Of a DNA stretch of 64,000 nucleotides, positions 8,462 to 16,940 are shown in pieces (the stretch's first letter is position 1; each line of letters opens with the position of its first letter). The stretch spans positions 2,232,001-2,296,000 of the forward strand of contig OY970329.1 in assembly GCA_963717375.1 (NCBI GenBank), read 5' to 3'. The position numbers and the translations under genes are program-made. The notes under the pieces were generated by a model. That model saw nothing but the letters and a program-made list of their open reading frames with translations, did not search any database and was not told the origin of the DNA. Source of the DNA: VRUE01 sp963717375 (GTDB lineage Bacteria > Actinomycetota > Thermoleophilia > Solirubrobacterales > 70-9).

Positions 8462-9303
8462 GGCATCTCGCCAGTGTCGTGCAACTCGTGGCGCAGCGAG
8501 TTGATCACCGCCCCCGCCATTAGCGCCAAGCTGAGCACGTAGAACCAGAGCAGCGCGATCAGGATGAAGCCCAGGGTCGAGCCGAAGCGCGAAAGGCTGG
8601 AGACGTTGGAGAGGTAGATCGGGAAGAGCCAGTTGGCGATGCCGGCGCCGAAGGTCACGAAAGCGGCTCCGGGCCAGACCGCCCGCCAGGGCATGTGGCC
8701 CTTCGGCACCGCCCAGAAGATCACGCAGCAGATCAGAAAGGTGATCAGGATCGCGGCGCCGAGCAGCAGCGTCGTGTCGATCACCTTGATGTCGGAGAGG
8801 CCGAACGGCAGCCGGTCGGTGCTGGAGACGAGCGCGCTCTCCATCGCCGGCAGGAAGATGCTGGCCGCGATGAAGAGCAGGACGACGGCGAGCATCGTGA
8901 AGGAGAAGCGCTTCTGCTCGACCCAACCGCGGCATTCGACGTGGTAGATGCGGCAGAAGGCGGTATCCATCGCGCCCCAGAAGGAGGCGCCGATCCAGAG
9001 TGAGCCAAAGAAGGCGGCGATCCCGATCGTGGTCGAGTTTTCCTCGATTCGGTTGAGCACGTCGGTCAGCGTGTGCTGCTCGACGTTGGGGAAGAGGCGC
9101 TGAAGGTCGCTGAGCACGCTGCTCTCGACGCCGCCGATCTTCAGCACCTGGCCGAAGATGAAGAGGACCAGGAGGGCGAAGGGGAAGACCGCCAGCATCA
9201 GGTTGTAGGCGACCATCGCCGAGAGCCCGGTGACGTTCTCACGGTAGGCGCGCTGCCAAAAGGCGCTCAGCCAGGGACGGGAGTGGTGCATAGCTTTGGG
9301 CAT
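8392..9303 (-). CDS. YihY/BrkB-family inner-membrane protein
   Basis: 303 residues, within the usual size of the YihY/UPF0761 family. Hallmarks are the N-terminal amphipathic segment, then SAMVAYNLMLAVFPFALLVL, the central AFFGSLWIGASFWGAMDTAFCRIYHV, and five or six hydrophobic segments. The C-terminal helix (FILIALLWFYVLSLALMAGA) is followed by a soluble tail. The biochemical role of the family is unsettled; some members are described as possible transporters. Its ATG start (9301-9303) abuts the predicted -35 box of the divergent sigma-factor promoter. Confidence 0.9.
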   Translation of the reverse strand: MPKAMHHSRPWLSAFWQRAYRENVTGLSAMVAYNLMLAVFPFALLVLFIFGQVLKIGGVESSVLSDLQRLFPNVEQHTLTDVLNRIEENSTTIGIAAFFGSLWIGASFWGAMDTAFCRIYHVECRGWVEQKRFSFTMLAVVLLFIAASIFLPAMESALVSSTDRLPFGLSDIKVIDTTLLLGAAILITFLICCVIFWAVPKGHMPWRAVWPGAAFVTFGAGIANWLFPIYLSNVSSLSRFGSTLGFILIALLWFYVLSLALMAGAVINSLRHELHDTGEMPYAGSKTEERSGDCGCADSAPSP

Positions 9304-9331
9304 TGACTTCAGAAACTGAAGCGATTATCAT
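9303..9331 (+). promoter_or_regulatory. Housekeeping-type promoter upstream of rpoD
   Basis: TTGACT (9303-9308), a 17-bp spacer and TATCAT (9326-9331) give a near-consensus primary-sigma promoter directed towards rpoD. The spacer contains the palindrome CTTCAG-AAA-CTGAAG (9307-9321), which could bind a repressor. A very similar palindrome occurs at 27800-27814. Transcription would start near 9338. Confidence 0.65.
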
Positions 9332-9337
9332 GCGAAC

Positions 9338-9425
9338 AGACGTTTGAGCGGTACCGAAACGCCGTCCTGGGGCAGTGCAGCGCAGACTAGTTGGCTTCGC
9401 GGACCGGTTCGCCGGTCCATTTTTT
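9338..9425 (+). ncRNA. Candidate leader RNA / small RNA before rpoD
   Basis: Between the promoter (9303-9331) and the rpoD start (9503) a transcript of about 88 nt would end at an intrinsic terminator. Near its 5' end CGTTT and AAACG can pair around a GGTACC core (about 9340-9362). It may be an attenuated rpoD leader or a stand-alone small RNA. Nothing in it matched a named RNA family by eye. Confidence 0.35.
9401..9425 (+). terminator. Canonical intrinsic terminator in the rpoD leader
   Basis: GGACCGG (9401-9407), a TTCG loop and CCGGTCC (9412-9418) form a 7-bp GC stem followed directly by ATTTTTT. This is the only textbook stem-plus-T-run structure noticed in the window. It stands 78 bp before the rpoD start codon. 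Confidence 0.75.
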
Positions 9426-9502
9426 CGCGACTTTCCGCCCCGCGATGGTATTTCTGTGGGCAGGACTAAAATTTCGAGCGCAAGGAAACAGGTAGATACA
9501 GG

Positions 9503-10609
9503 ATGCTGGTAGCTGAGCTTCAGGAGTTGGAGGAGGTCAAAGGCCTCATAACTAGAGGGCAGCAGCTTGGTGTGCTGACCTTCGGCGACGTCGCCTCCGC
9601 GGTCTCGGAGGTCGATCTCGACGAGTCCGACGTCGAGGACCTTTACGGGCACCTCGAGAAGTCGGGTATCGAGCTTGTCGAGGACATGGACCCGGCCCAG
9701 AAAGCGGCCGCCGAAGCCCTCCCGATTGATACCGGCAAAAAAGGCCGCCGTCGCCAGAAAGCGGCGCTGGACCTGAAACCGGACATGACCACGGACAGCC
9801 TGCAGCTGTTCCTCAAGGACATTGGCAAGGTCCGCCTGCTGACCGCGGCGGAGGAGGTCGAACTCGCCAAGCGGATCGAGCGCGGCGACCTCGACGCGAA
9901 GCAGAAAATGGTCGAGTCGAACCTGCGCCTGGTCGTCTCGATCGCCAAGAACTACCGCAACCAGGGCCTGCCCTTCCTCGACCTGATCCAAGAGGGCACG
10001 CTGGGCCTGGTCCGCGCGGCCGAGAAGTTCGACTACCGCAAGGGATTCAAGTTCTCGACCTACGCGACCTGGTGGATCCGCCAGGCGATCGCCCGCGCGC
10101 TCGCCGACAAGGCACGGACGATCCGCATCCCGGTCCACGTGGTCGAGAAGCTGAACAAGATCGGCCGCGCCGAGCGCAAGCTGGTCACCGAGCTGGGCCG
10201 CGAGCCGACCCCGGAGGAGATCGCCGATGTCACCGGGATCGACCCCGAGGAGGTCGACTCGATCAAGCGCTCCGCCCAGGCCCCGGTCTCGCTGGAGAAG
10301 CCGGTCGGCGACGAGGAGGAGTCGGAGTTCGGCCAGTTCATCGCCGACGAGAAGGCGGAGTCGCCCTTCGACCGGGCGGCCGACCTGCTGACCAAAGAGG
10401 CGCTGAAGGAGGCGCTGGAGAATCTCTCCTACCGTGAGCGCCGCGTGCTGGAGCTGCGCTACGGCCTCGGCGGCGAGCACCCGCGCACGCTGGACGAGGT
10501 GGGGCGGACCTTCAACGTCACCCGCGAGCGCATCCGCCAGATCGAGAACCAGAGCCTGAAGAAGCTGCAGCAGCTGGGTGAAGCCCAGAAGCTGCGCGAG
10601 GTCACCTGA
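9503..10609 (+). CDS. rpoD: Principal RNA polymerase sigma factor (RpoD/SigA)
   Basis: 368 residues. It has a short N-terminal region 1.1-like helix bundle, a basic linker, then the primary-sigma core: TDSLQLFLKDIGKVRLL (region 1.2), NLRLVVSIAKNYRNQGLPFL and LIQEGTLGLVRAAEKFDYRK (regions 2.1-2.3), FSTYATWWIRQAI (2.4), region 3, and the C-terminal HTH (TLDEVGRTFNVTRERIRQIE, region 4.2). It directs most housekeeping transcription. The ATG at 9503 is preceded by an AGGAAACAGG purine stretch and a long leader with its own terminator. A GC hairpin follows the stop. Confidence 0.96.
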   Translation: MLVAELQELEEVKGLITRGQQLGVLTFGDVASAVSEVDLDESDVEDLYGHLEKSGIELVEDMDPAQKAAAEALPIDTGKKGRRRQKAALDLKPDMTTDSLQLFLKDIGKVRLLTAAEEVELAKRIERGDLDAKQKMVESNLRLVVSIAKNYRNQGLPFLDLIQEGTLGLVRAAEKFDYRKGFKFSTYATWWIRQAIARALADKARTIRIPVHVVEKLNKIGRAERKLVTELGREPTPEEIADVTGIDPEEVDSIKRSAQAPVSLEKPVGDEEESEFGQFIADEKAESPFDRAADLLTKEALKEALENLSYRERRVLELRYGLGGEHPRTLDEVGRTFNVTRERIRQIENQSLKKLQQLGEAQKLREVT

Positions 10610-10632
10610 CGCTTCAGGACTAAGGATGGGGG

Positions 10633-10660
10633 ACATCCCGGCCGATACAGGTCGGGATGT
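10633..10660 (+). terminator. Hairpin covering the pilT start codon
   Basis: ACATCCCG (10633-10640) pairs with CGGGATGT (10653-10660) around 12 nt. The right arm contains the ATG (10657-10659) of the next gene. It may terminate rpoD transcripts or mask translation initiation of the pilT-like gene; it has no T-run. Confidence 0.4.
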
Positions 10661-11775
10661 TCGACATCGATACAGCGCTGCGCACGCTCATCGAGCGTGA
10701 GGGGTCTGACCTGCACGTCAAGGTCAACTCGCCGCCGATCGCCCGCATGCACGGCGAACTGGCGCACCTCGAGGGCTACCAGGCGCTCAACGGCGAGGAA
10801 ACCGAGAAGGCCTTTCACCACATGGCCGAGGCGCGCTCGCTGAGCGAGTTCGAGTCCGACGGCGAGGCTGATTTCGCCTATGCCATCCCCGGCCTGGCGC
10901 GCTTTCGCGTCAACGTCTTCAAACAGCGCGGCTCGGTCTCGATCGTCTGTCGCGCGATCCCCTTCGAGATCCGCTCGGTCGAGCAGCTGGGCCTGCCTTC
11001 GGTCGTAACCAGCCTGGCCGAAGAGGCGCGCGGGATCATCCTCGTCACCGGCACCACCGGCTCGGGCAAGAGCACGACGCTGGCGGCGATGATCGACCAC
11101 ATCAATCGGACCCGGGCGCACCACATCGTCACGCTCGAGGACCCGATCGAGTACCTGCACGAAGACAAGCGCTCGATCGTCAACCAGCGCGAAGTCGGCT
11201 CCGACACGGTCAGTTTCAGCCGCGCGATGCGCCGCGTTCTGCGCCAGGACCCCGACGTGATCCTGATCGGCGAGATGCGCGACGAGGAGACGGTGCGGAC
11301 GGCTCTTTCCGCGGCCGAGACCGGCCACCTCGTGCTCTCCACCGTCCACACCCTCGACGCGACCGAGACGATCAACCGCATCGTCGATTTCTTCCCGCCC
11401 CACCTGCAGCAGCAGGCGCGGGTGATGCTTGCATCGACCCTGAAGGGGGCGATCGCGCAGAGGCTCGTGCCCGACGTGACCGGCGACGGCCGCGTCGCGG
11501 CCTCAGAGGTGATGGTCGTCACCGGCCGCGTCCAGGACCTGATCCTCAACCCCGAAGAAACGGGCAAGATCACCGAGGTCATCGGCGAGGGCGAGTACTA
11601 CGGCATGCGCACCTTCGACCAGTCGCTGCTGCACTACGTGATGGAGGGCAAGGTGAGCGAGGAGGTCGCGCTCGACTACGCCTCCAGCCCGCACGACTTC
11701 AAACTGATGCTGGCCGCCGGCGGCCAACGGGCAAGCGGGATCGAGCAGCTCAGCAACGAGCCGGTGGCCTCGTGA
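10657..11775 (+). CDS. pilT: PilT-family ATPase, divergent copy
   Basis: 372-residue secretion-superfamily ATPase. It has the N-terminal REGSDLHVKV segment, Walker A GTTGSGKST (about residues 132-140), the Asp box and Walker B (VILIGEMRD), and the His box (GHLVLSTVHT). PilT-type ATPases power type IV pilus retraction at the inner-membrane base. The canonical C-terminal AIRNLIREGK motif present in the second copy (14211) is replaced here by RVQDLILNPEETG, so it may be an accessory (PilU-like) ATPase. It overlaps the next gene by 4 bp. Confidence 0.9.
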   Translation: MFDIDTALRTLIEREGSDLHVKVNSPPIARMHGELAHLEGYQALNGEETEKAFHHMAEARSLSEFESDGEADFAYAIPGLARFRVNVFKQRGSVSIVCRAIPFEIRSVEQLGLPSVVTSLAEEARGIILVTGTTGSGKSTTLAAMIDHINRTRAHHIVTLEDPIEYLHEDKRSIVNQREVGSDTVSFSRAMRRVLRQDPDVILIGEMRDEETVRTALSAAETGHLVLSTVHTLDATETINRIVDFFPPHLQQQARVMLASTLKGAIAQRLVPDVTGDGRVAASEVMVVTGRVQDLILNPEETGKITEVIGEGEYYGMRTFDQSLLHYVMEGKVSEEVALDYASSPHDFKLMLAAGGQRASGIEQLSNEPVAS

Positions 11776-12392
11776 GGGAGAAGCTGAACGAGAATCCGAT
11801 CGCCCAGGTCGGTCTGATCGCCGTCCTGGCGATCGTCGCGGTCGTGATGTTCATCGGCAGCTCTGGCGGTGGCGAAGAAGAAGAATCGTCGTCGGGCGAA
11901 ACGGTCGCGACCGTCAACGGCGTTACGGCCACCGGCTCCAGTCCCGGCGAAGCGGTCGAAGGCGCGGTCGAATCGCTTGAAGAAGGCGCCGTTGCCGGCG
12001 TCTCCTCCGAAGCCCCCGCCTCTGTCCCGGCCCCGTCACCACCGAAGCGACTCATGACTGCTTACGACGCAGGCAAAACGGTGGTGCTGCTGATCGTCGA
12101 CAAGGGCAGCATCGACAGCGCCTTCACCGCCCGCTCGTCGCTGCTGCTGGCGCCCTTCCAAGACGTCTCGCTCTTCATCGTCCCGGCGAGCGAAATCGCC
12201 CGCTACGCGGCGATCACCGTCGGCCTCGACGTCAACCGGGTCCCCGCCCTGGTCGTGATGAAGCCGAAGAAGCTCAGCGGCGGTACGCCCCAGGCCAGCG
12301 TCGACTACGGCATCCAGACTCCGCAGACCGTCGTGCAAGCGGTCCTCGACGCCAACTACAAGGGCCGCGAAGTCACCTACCACCCGAACTGA
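11772..12392 (+). CDS. Membrane-anchored thioredoxin-fold-like protein in the pilus operon
   Basis: 206 residues, GTG start overlapping pilT (GTGA). An N-terminal membrane helix (VGLIAVLAIVAVVMFIG, about residues 11-27) is followed by an Ala/Ser/Glu-rich linker (about 35-90). The C-terminal domain (from about 95) has strands such as TVVLLIVDKG and VPALVVMKPK. The order of elements, with a cis-Pro-like VPALVV, resembles a thioredoxin fold, but there is no CxxC, so it is unlikely to be a redox enzyme. Being translationally coupled between pilus ATPases suggests an assembly or scaffold role. No named family is recognised. Confidence 0.6.
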   Translation: MREKLNENPIAQVGLIAVLAIVAVVMFIGSSGGGEEEESSSGETVATVNGVTATGSSPGEAVEGAVESLEEGAVAGVSSEAPASVPAPSPPKRLMTAYDAGKTVVLLIVDKGSIDSAFTARSSLLLAPFQDVSLFIVPASEIARYAAITVGLDVNRVPALVVMKPKKLSGGTPQASVDYGIQTPQTVVQAVLDANYKGREVTYHPN

Positions 12393-12400
12393 GCCGGCCG

Positions 12401-14224
12401 ATGAGCGCCGACAGACCTCCGTACCCGATGCACCTGCGCCCGGTCCCCGAGTCGGGCGGCTCAGCCGCTCCGGCGCTGCCGGGCCCCGAGGCGAGCGGCA
12501 CGCCGGGCCTCACCTCACCCCAGCACCGCGGCCACTCGCGCGGTTTCATCACCGACGTGCTGGTCGAGCTCGGCTATGCCACGGCGGAGGCGGTGAACGT
12601 GGCGGTCGAGGAGTCGCGCACGGCCGCCCGCCCGCCCGAGGCACTGCTGGTCGAGCTGGGCGTGATCAGCGCCGATCAGCTTTCGCGAGCGACGGCGGAG
12701 CGCTACGGCCTCGATCACGTCGATCTCTCCGCCTACCCCGTCGACGTCGCCGCGGCCGCCCTCTTTCCGGTGACGATGGCGCGTCGCTACAAGGCCGTCC
12801 CGGTTGGCTTCGTCGACCAGAAAACGCTGCTTGTCGCCGCGGTCGACCCGGCCAACGTGCTCGCCGTCGACGACATTCAGATCGCCACCGGCCTCGACTG
12901 TCGGATCGCGGTCGCCGCCGAGGACGACGTTGAGTCCTTGCTGGCGCGCCTCGGCACGCTGCAGAGCGCCGCCGCCGACGCGATCGTCGAGGAGGCGCAC
13001 CGGGTCGACGAGGTCGAGGAAGAAGAGGACGCCGGCCTCGCCGAAGTCAGCTCGATGCAGGCCGGCGCCGAGGACGCGCCGGTGATCAAGCTCGTCTACA
13101 GCATTCTCGCCCAGGCGGTGGGGGAGGGAGCCTCCGATATCCACCTCGAGCCCGAAGAAGGCGAGCTGCGGATCCGCTTCCGCGTCGACGGCGTGCTGAA
13201 GGAGTCCGCGCACGTGCCGAAGCGGATGATCAGCGCCGTGATCTCGCGGCTGAAGATCATGAGCGAGCTCGACATCGCCGAGAAGCGGGTGCCCCAGGAC
13301 GGGCGCGTCAGCGTCTCGATCGAGGAGCGCCGCATCGACCTCCGTGTCACCACCCTGCCCACCTCGCGCGGCGAGGGGGCGACGATCCGCATCCTCGACG
13401 AGGGCAACGCCCAGCGCACGCTCGACGACCTCGGCATGGACGGGTCGGCCCGCGCCCGCTTCGAGGATGCCTTCCAACAGGCCTACGGCGCCGTGCTGGT
13501 CACCGGGCCGACCGGCTCGGGCAAGTCGACGACGCTCTACGCGGCCCTGGCCGAGCTGAACGAGATCGAGAAGAAGATCATCACGATCGAGGACCCGGTC
13601 GAGTTCCGGATCCCCGGCGTCAACCAGATGAACGTCAACCGCAAGGCGGGGCTCGACTTCGCCCGCGGGCTGCGTTCGATCCTGCGCGCCGATCCCGACA
13701 TCGTGATGGTCGGCGAGATCCGCGACGCCGAGACGGCGCGGATCGCGATCGAGGCCGCCCTGACCGGCCACATGATGCTGACCACGCTGCACACCAACGA
13801 CGCTCCCGGCGCGATCGCGCGCCTCAACGAGATGGGGATCGAGACCTTCCTCACCGCTTCGGCGGTCGACTGCGTGGTCGCCCAGCGGCTCGCCCGCAAG
13901 CTCTGCCCGAACTGCAAGCGGCGCTCGATCATTCCGGTCGCGGCACTGCACGAAGCCGGGATCAGGGTCGGCACCGAGGTCGAGGCCTACGAGCCGGCCG
14001 GCTGTGGCCGCTGCAACAACAGCGGCTACCGGGGCCGGGTCGGGATTTACTCGGTGATGAGCCTCAGCGAGCGCTTGAAACAGATGACGATCGCTCGCGC
14101 GCCGGAGACGGAAATCGCCGCCGTCGCCCGCGAGGAGGGAATGCTCACCCTGCGTGAGGACGGCGTGGTCAAGATTCGATCCGGGGTCACCAGCCTCGAG
14201 GAGGTGCTCCGTGTCACAGCATGA
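12401..14224 (+). CDS. pilB: Type IV pilus assembly ATPase PilB
   Basis: 607 residues, the extension motor of the type IV pilus. An N-terminal GspE/MshEN domain (about residues 45-200) is followed by the GspII_E core: SDIHLEPEEGELRIRFRVDG, Walker A GPTGSGKSTTLYA, IEDPVEFRIPGVNQ, Walker B DIVMVGEIRDAETA and GHMMLTTLHTNDA. The tetracysteine zinc site (CPNCK ... CGRCNNSG) that separates PilB/GspE from PilT is present. The ATG at 12401 follows the previous gene by 8 bp, and the 3' end overlaps pilT by 14 bp. Confidence 0.95.
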   Translation: MSADRPPYPMHLRPVPESGGSAAPALPGPEASGTPGLTSPQHRGHSRGFITDVLVELGYATAEAVNVAVEESRTAARPPEALLVELGVISADQLSRATAERYGLDHVDLSAYPVDVAAAALFPVTMARRYKAVPVGFVDQKTLLVAAVDPANVLAVDDIQIATGLDCRIAVAAEDDVESLLARLGTLQSAAADAIVEEAHRVDEVEEEEDAGLAEVSSMQAGAEDAPVIKLVYSILAQAVGEGASDIHLEPEEGELRIRFRVDGVLKESAHVPKRMISAVISRLKIMSELDIAEKRVPQDGRVSVSIEERRIDLRVTTLPTSRGEGATIRILDEGNAQRTLDDLGMDGSARARFEDAFQQAYGAVLVTGPTGSGKSTTLYAALAELNEIEKKIITIEDPVEFRIPGVNQMNVNRKAGLDFARGLRSILRADPDIVMVGEIRDAETARIAIEAALTGHMMLTTLHTNDAPGAIARLNEMGIETFLTASAVDCVVAQRLARKLCPNCKRRSIIPVAALHEAGIRVGTEVEAYEPAGCGRCNNSGYRGRVGIYSVMSLSERLKQMTIARAPETEIAAVAREEGMLTLREDGVVKIRSGVTSLEEVLRVTA

Positions 14225-15377
14225 TTTCGACTTCTCCGAGGTGCTGCGCCGCATGGTCGAGGCGCGCGCGTCCGACGTCCACATCACGGCGGGCTTCCCG
14301 CCGGCGATCCGCGACAAGGGCAAGATCCAGCCGATGGACGGCTTCCCGGTGCTAACCGGGCAGCAGACCCGCGACGTCGTCTACTCGATCCTCAACGACG
14401 ACCAGCGCAAGCGCTTCGAGAACCACAAGCAGCTCGACTTCGCCTACGCGATCCCCGGCGTCGCCCGCTTCCGCGTCAACTGCTTCTTCCAGCGCGGCTC
14501 GGTCAGCGCCGCCTTCCGCCTCGTGCCGCAGGACATTCCCGCTCTCGACACGCTCGGCGTGCCGCAGGTGCTGCGCGAGCTGACCGAGAAACCGCGCGGC
14601 TTCGTCCTCGTCACCGGGCCGACCGGCTCGGGCAAGAGCACGACGCTGGCGGCGATGCTCGACGTGATCAACACCGAGCACGAGGACCACATCCTCACGA
14701 TCGAGGATCCGATCGAGTTCCTGCACACGCACAAGCGCTCGATCGTCAACCAACGCGAGGTCGGCTCCGACGCCGAGGACTTCTCACTCGGCCTGCGCGC
14801 CGCCCTGCGAGAGGACCCCGACGTCATCCTCGTCGGCGAGATGCGCGACCTGGAGACGATCTCCACCGCGCTGACCGCCGCCGAGACCGGCCACCTCGTC
14901 TTCGCCACCCTGCACACCCAGTCGACCGCGCAGACGGTCGATCGCATCATCGACGTCTTCCCACCCGAGCAGCAGGGTCAGGTGCGGACGCAGCTCTCGA
15001 TTGCCCTGCAGGGCATCGTCACCCAGCAGCTGCTGCCGACGATGGATGGCAGGGGCCGCGTCGTCGCCACCGAGGTGCTGGTGCCGACGCCGGCGATCCG
15101 CAACCTGATCCGCGAGGGCAAGACGCACCAGATCTACGCCGCCCTGCAGACCTCGGGCGCGGTCGGCATGCAGACGATGGACGCTGACCTGGCGCGCCTG
15201 GTCCGCTCCGGGAAGATCACTCGGTCACTGGCCGAGCAGCGGGCTTCGGTGCCCGAGGAGCTCACCCGGCTGCTTGGTGGTGCGCCGGTGGCTGCCACAA
15301 TGCCGGCCGCGGTTGCAGCGTCGGCCGACGGCGCACCGCCCCCAAGTGCGACGCCCGTCTACAACGGGGGGGCGTAG
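14211..15377 (+). CDS. pilT: Type IV pilus retraction ATPase PilT (canonical copy)
   Basis: 388 residues from the GTG at 14211, chosen because GAGGAGG lies about 7 nt upstream and the protein then begins just before the family start; the frame extends back to 14154 inside pilB. Motifs are ARASDVHITAGFPP, Walker A GPTGSGKSTTLAA, Walker B VILVGEMRD, GHLVFATLHTQSTAQTVDRI, and the PilT-specific AIRNLIREGKTHQI. It disassembles pili for twitching. The C-terminal 40 residues form an Ala/Pro-rich tail. It precedes pilC by 3 bp. Confidence 0.95.
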   Translation: MSQHDFDFSEVLRRMVEARASDVHITAGFPPAIRDKGKIQPMDGFPVLTGQQTRDVVYSILNDDQRKRFENHKQLDFAYAIPGVARFRVNCFFQRGSVSAAFRLVPQDIPALDTLGVPQVLRELTEKPRGFVLVTGPTGSGKSTTLAAMLDVINTEHEDHILTIEDPIEFLHTHKRSIVNQREVGSDAEDFSLGLRAALREDPDVILVGEMRDLETISTALTAAETGHLVFATLHTQSTAQTVDRIIDVFPPEQQGQVRTQLSIALQGIVTQQLLPTMDGRGRVVATEVLVPTPAIRNLIREGKTHQIYAALQTSGAVGMQTMDADLARLVRSGKITRSLAEQRASVPEELTRLLGGAPVAATMPAAVAASADGAPPPSATPVYNGGA

Positions 15378-15380
15378 CCA

Positions 15381-16628
15381 ATGGCAGCTGCCGCAACAAC
15401 GTTTTCGTTCCGCGCCATGGATCTGGCCGGGACGGCCTCTGCGGGAGAGATCGACGCCGAGTCCAAGGCCTCAGTCACCGAGCAGCTGCGCCAGCGTGGC
15501 CTGATCGTCCTCGACGTCAGCGAGAAGAACGAGCCGTTCAAGATCGAGGACTTCTTCAAGCGCTGGCAGGGCGTCGACATGCGCGAACTGGCGATCTTCT
15601 CGCGTCAGTTCGCCACCCTGATCGCCTCGGGAATGCCGATGCTGCGCACACTGCACACGCTTGAAGAGCAGACCCAGGACGAACAGATCAAGGCTGCGGT
15701 TGCCGGTGTGCGCTCCGATGTCGAGGCTGGCAGCTCCCTCGAGTCGGCGATGGAGCGCTACCCCAAGGTCTTCGACCGCCTCTTCCGCGCCATGGTCCGC
15801 TCCGGCGAGCAGTCGGGCCGCCTCGACGAGGCGATGGACCGGATCGCCTTCCAGGTCGAGAAGGCCGACGGGCTCAGGCGCCAGGTCAAATCGGCGATGA
15901 TGTACCCGTCGTTGGTCTTCGGTTTTGCTGGCGTAGTTCTGATCGCGATCGTCGCTTTCGTGATCCCGGTCTTCGCGAAAATCTTCGAAGAACTCGCCGA
16001 AGAACATCCCGAAGAAGCTACCGGCCTGCCGATGCCTACACAGCTCTGCGTCAGCGCCTCCAACGCCATCACCGGCTACTGGTTCGTGATCATCCCCAGC
16101 ATCGTCCTTGCCTTCTTTGTCTTCTTCAAATGGAAGAAGACCGACCGCGGCCACGACCTCTGGGACCGCTTCAAGCTGCGCCTGCCAGCAAAGATCGGCG
16201 ATGTGATCCAGAAGGTCGCGCTTGCTCGCTGGTCGCGCACCTTCTCTGGCGCCGTCTCGTCCGGCGTGCCGATGCTGCAGGCGATCAAGCTGACCGGAGA
16301 CACGGCCGGAAACACGGTCGTGGAGAAAGCGATGGACGACGTCTATGCCTCGGTCAAGGGCGGCGGCTCGTTGGCCGGCCCGATCGAGGAGAACCCGATC
16401 TTCCCGCCGATGGTCGGCCACATGGTTGCGGTCGGTGAGGAGACTGGTCAGCTCGAGCACATGCTGAGCAAGATCGCCGACTTCTACGAGACCGAGGTCG
16501 ACGCCAAGGTCAAGGCCCTGACCGCCCTGATCGAGCCGATCATGATCGTCTTCGTCGGTGGCATGGTCGGCTTCATCGTGATCTCGATGTACCTGCCGAT
16601 GTTCAGCATCTACGAACACATCCGCTGA
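15381..16628 (+). CDS. pilC: Type IV pilus inner-membrane platform protein PilC
   Basis: 415 residues with two GspF domains. The first (about 75-195) contains FSRQFATLIASGMPMLRTL and the second contains FSGAVSSGVPMLQAIKLTG near residue 295. Each precedes membrane segments (SLVFGFAGVVLIAIVAFVIP and the C-terminal IMIVFVGGMVGFIVISMYLP). PilC is the rotor on which PilB and PilT act. The N-terminal domain (FRAMDLAGTASAGEIDA) is typical. It ends the pilT-pilB-pilT-pilC run. Confidence 0.95.
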   Translation: MAAAATTFSFRAMDLAGTASAGEIDAESKASVTEQLRQRGLIVLDVSEKNEPFKIEDFFKRWQGVDMRELAIFSRQFATLIASGMPMLRTLHTLEEQTQDEQIKAAVAGVRSDVEAGSSLESAMERYPKVFDRLFRAMVRSGEQSGRLDEAMDRIAFQVEKADGLRRQVKSAMMYPSLVFGFAGVVLIAIVAFVIPVFAKIFEELAEEHPEEATGLPMPTQLCVSASNAITGYWFVIIPSIVLAFFVFFKWKKTDRGHDLWDRFKLRLPAKIGDVIQKVALARWSRTFSGAVSSGVPMLQAIKLTGDTAGNTVVEKAMDDVYASVKGGGSLAGPIEENPIFPPMVGHMVAVGEETGQLEHMLSKIADFYETEVDAKVKALTALIEPIMIVFVGGMVGFIVISMYLPMFSIYEHIR

Positions 16629-16658
16629 GCTGACGATCCAAGTGCTTCCGTGGCGCAC

Positions 16659-16940
16659 ATGAATCACGTGGGCGTCAGGGAGTTGCGGCAGAATCTTTCG
16701 CGGTACCTCGTCGAGGTCGAGGCGGGGGAGAGCTTCATCGTCACCGAGCGAGGCCGAGAGGTAGCCAGGCTCCTTCCATCGGGTCCCGTCGACTCCCCAA
16801 TAGCGCGCCTTGCGGCAGAGCGGGGCGCGACCATGCCGCGCGGAGACCTGCTCTCACGGGTTCGCGGCTCGACTCTGCCCCCCGCCGAGGGTCAGCCCAG
16901 TCTGGAAGTCCTGGATGAACTGCGCGAGGAGCGGTTGTAG
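16659..16940 (+). CDS. vapB: VapB/Phd-type antitoxin (partner toxin broken)
   Basis: 93 residues from the ATG at 16659 (GTG at 16650 is an alternative start). The Phd/YefM fold is clear: VGVRELRQNLSRYLVEVEAG, FIVTERGREVARLLPSG, then a disordered toxin-wrapping tail ending LEVLDELREERL. In an intact module it would bind DNA as a dimer and neutralise a PIN-domain RNase encoded just downstream. That toxin is frameshifted here, so this is probably an orphan antitoxin, lying between pilC and the pilin gene. Confidence 0.82.
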   Translation: MNHVGVRELRQNLSRYLVEVEAGESFIVTERGREVARLLPSGPVDSPIARLAAERGATMPRGDLLSRVRGSTLPPAEGQPSLEVLDELREERL

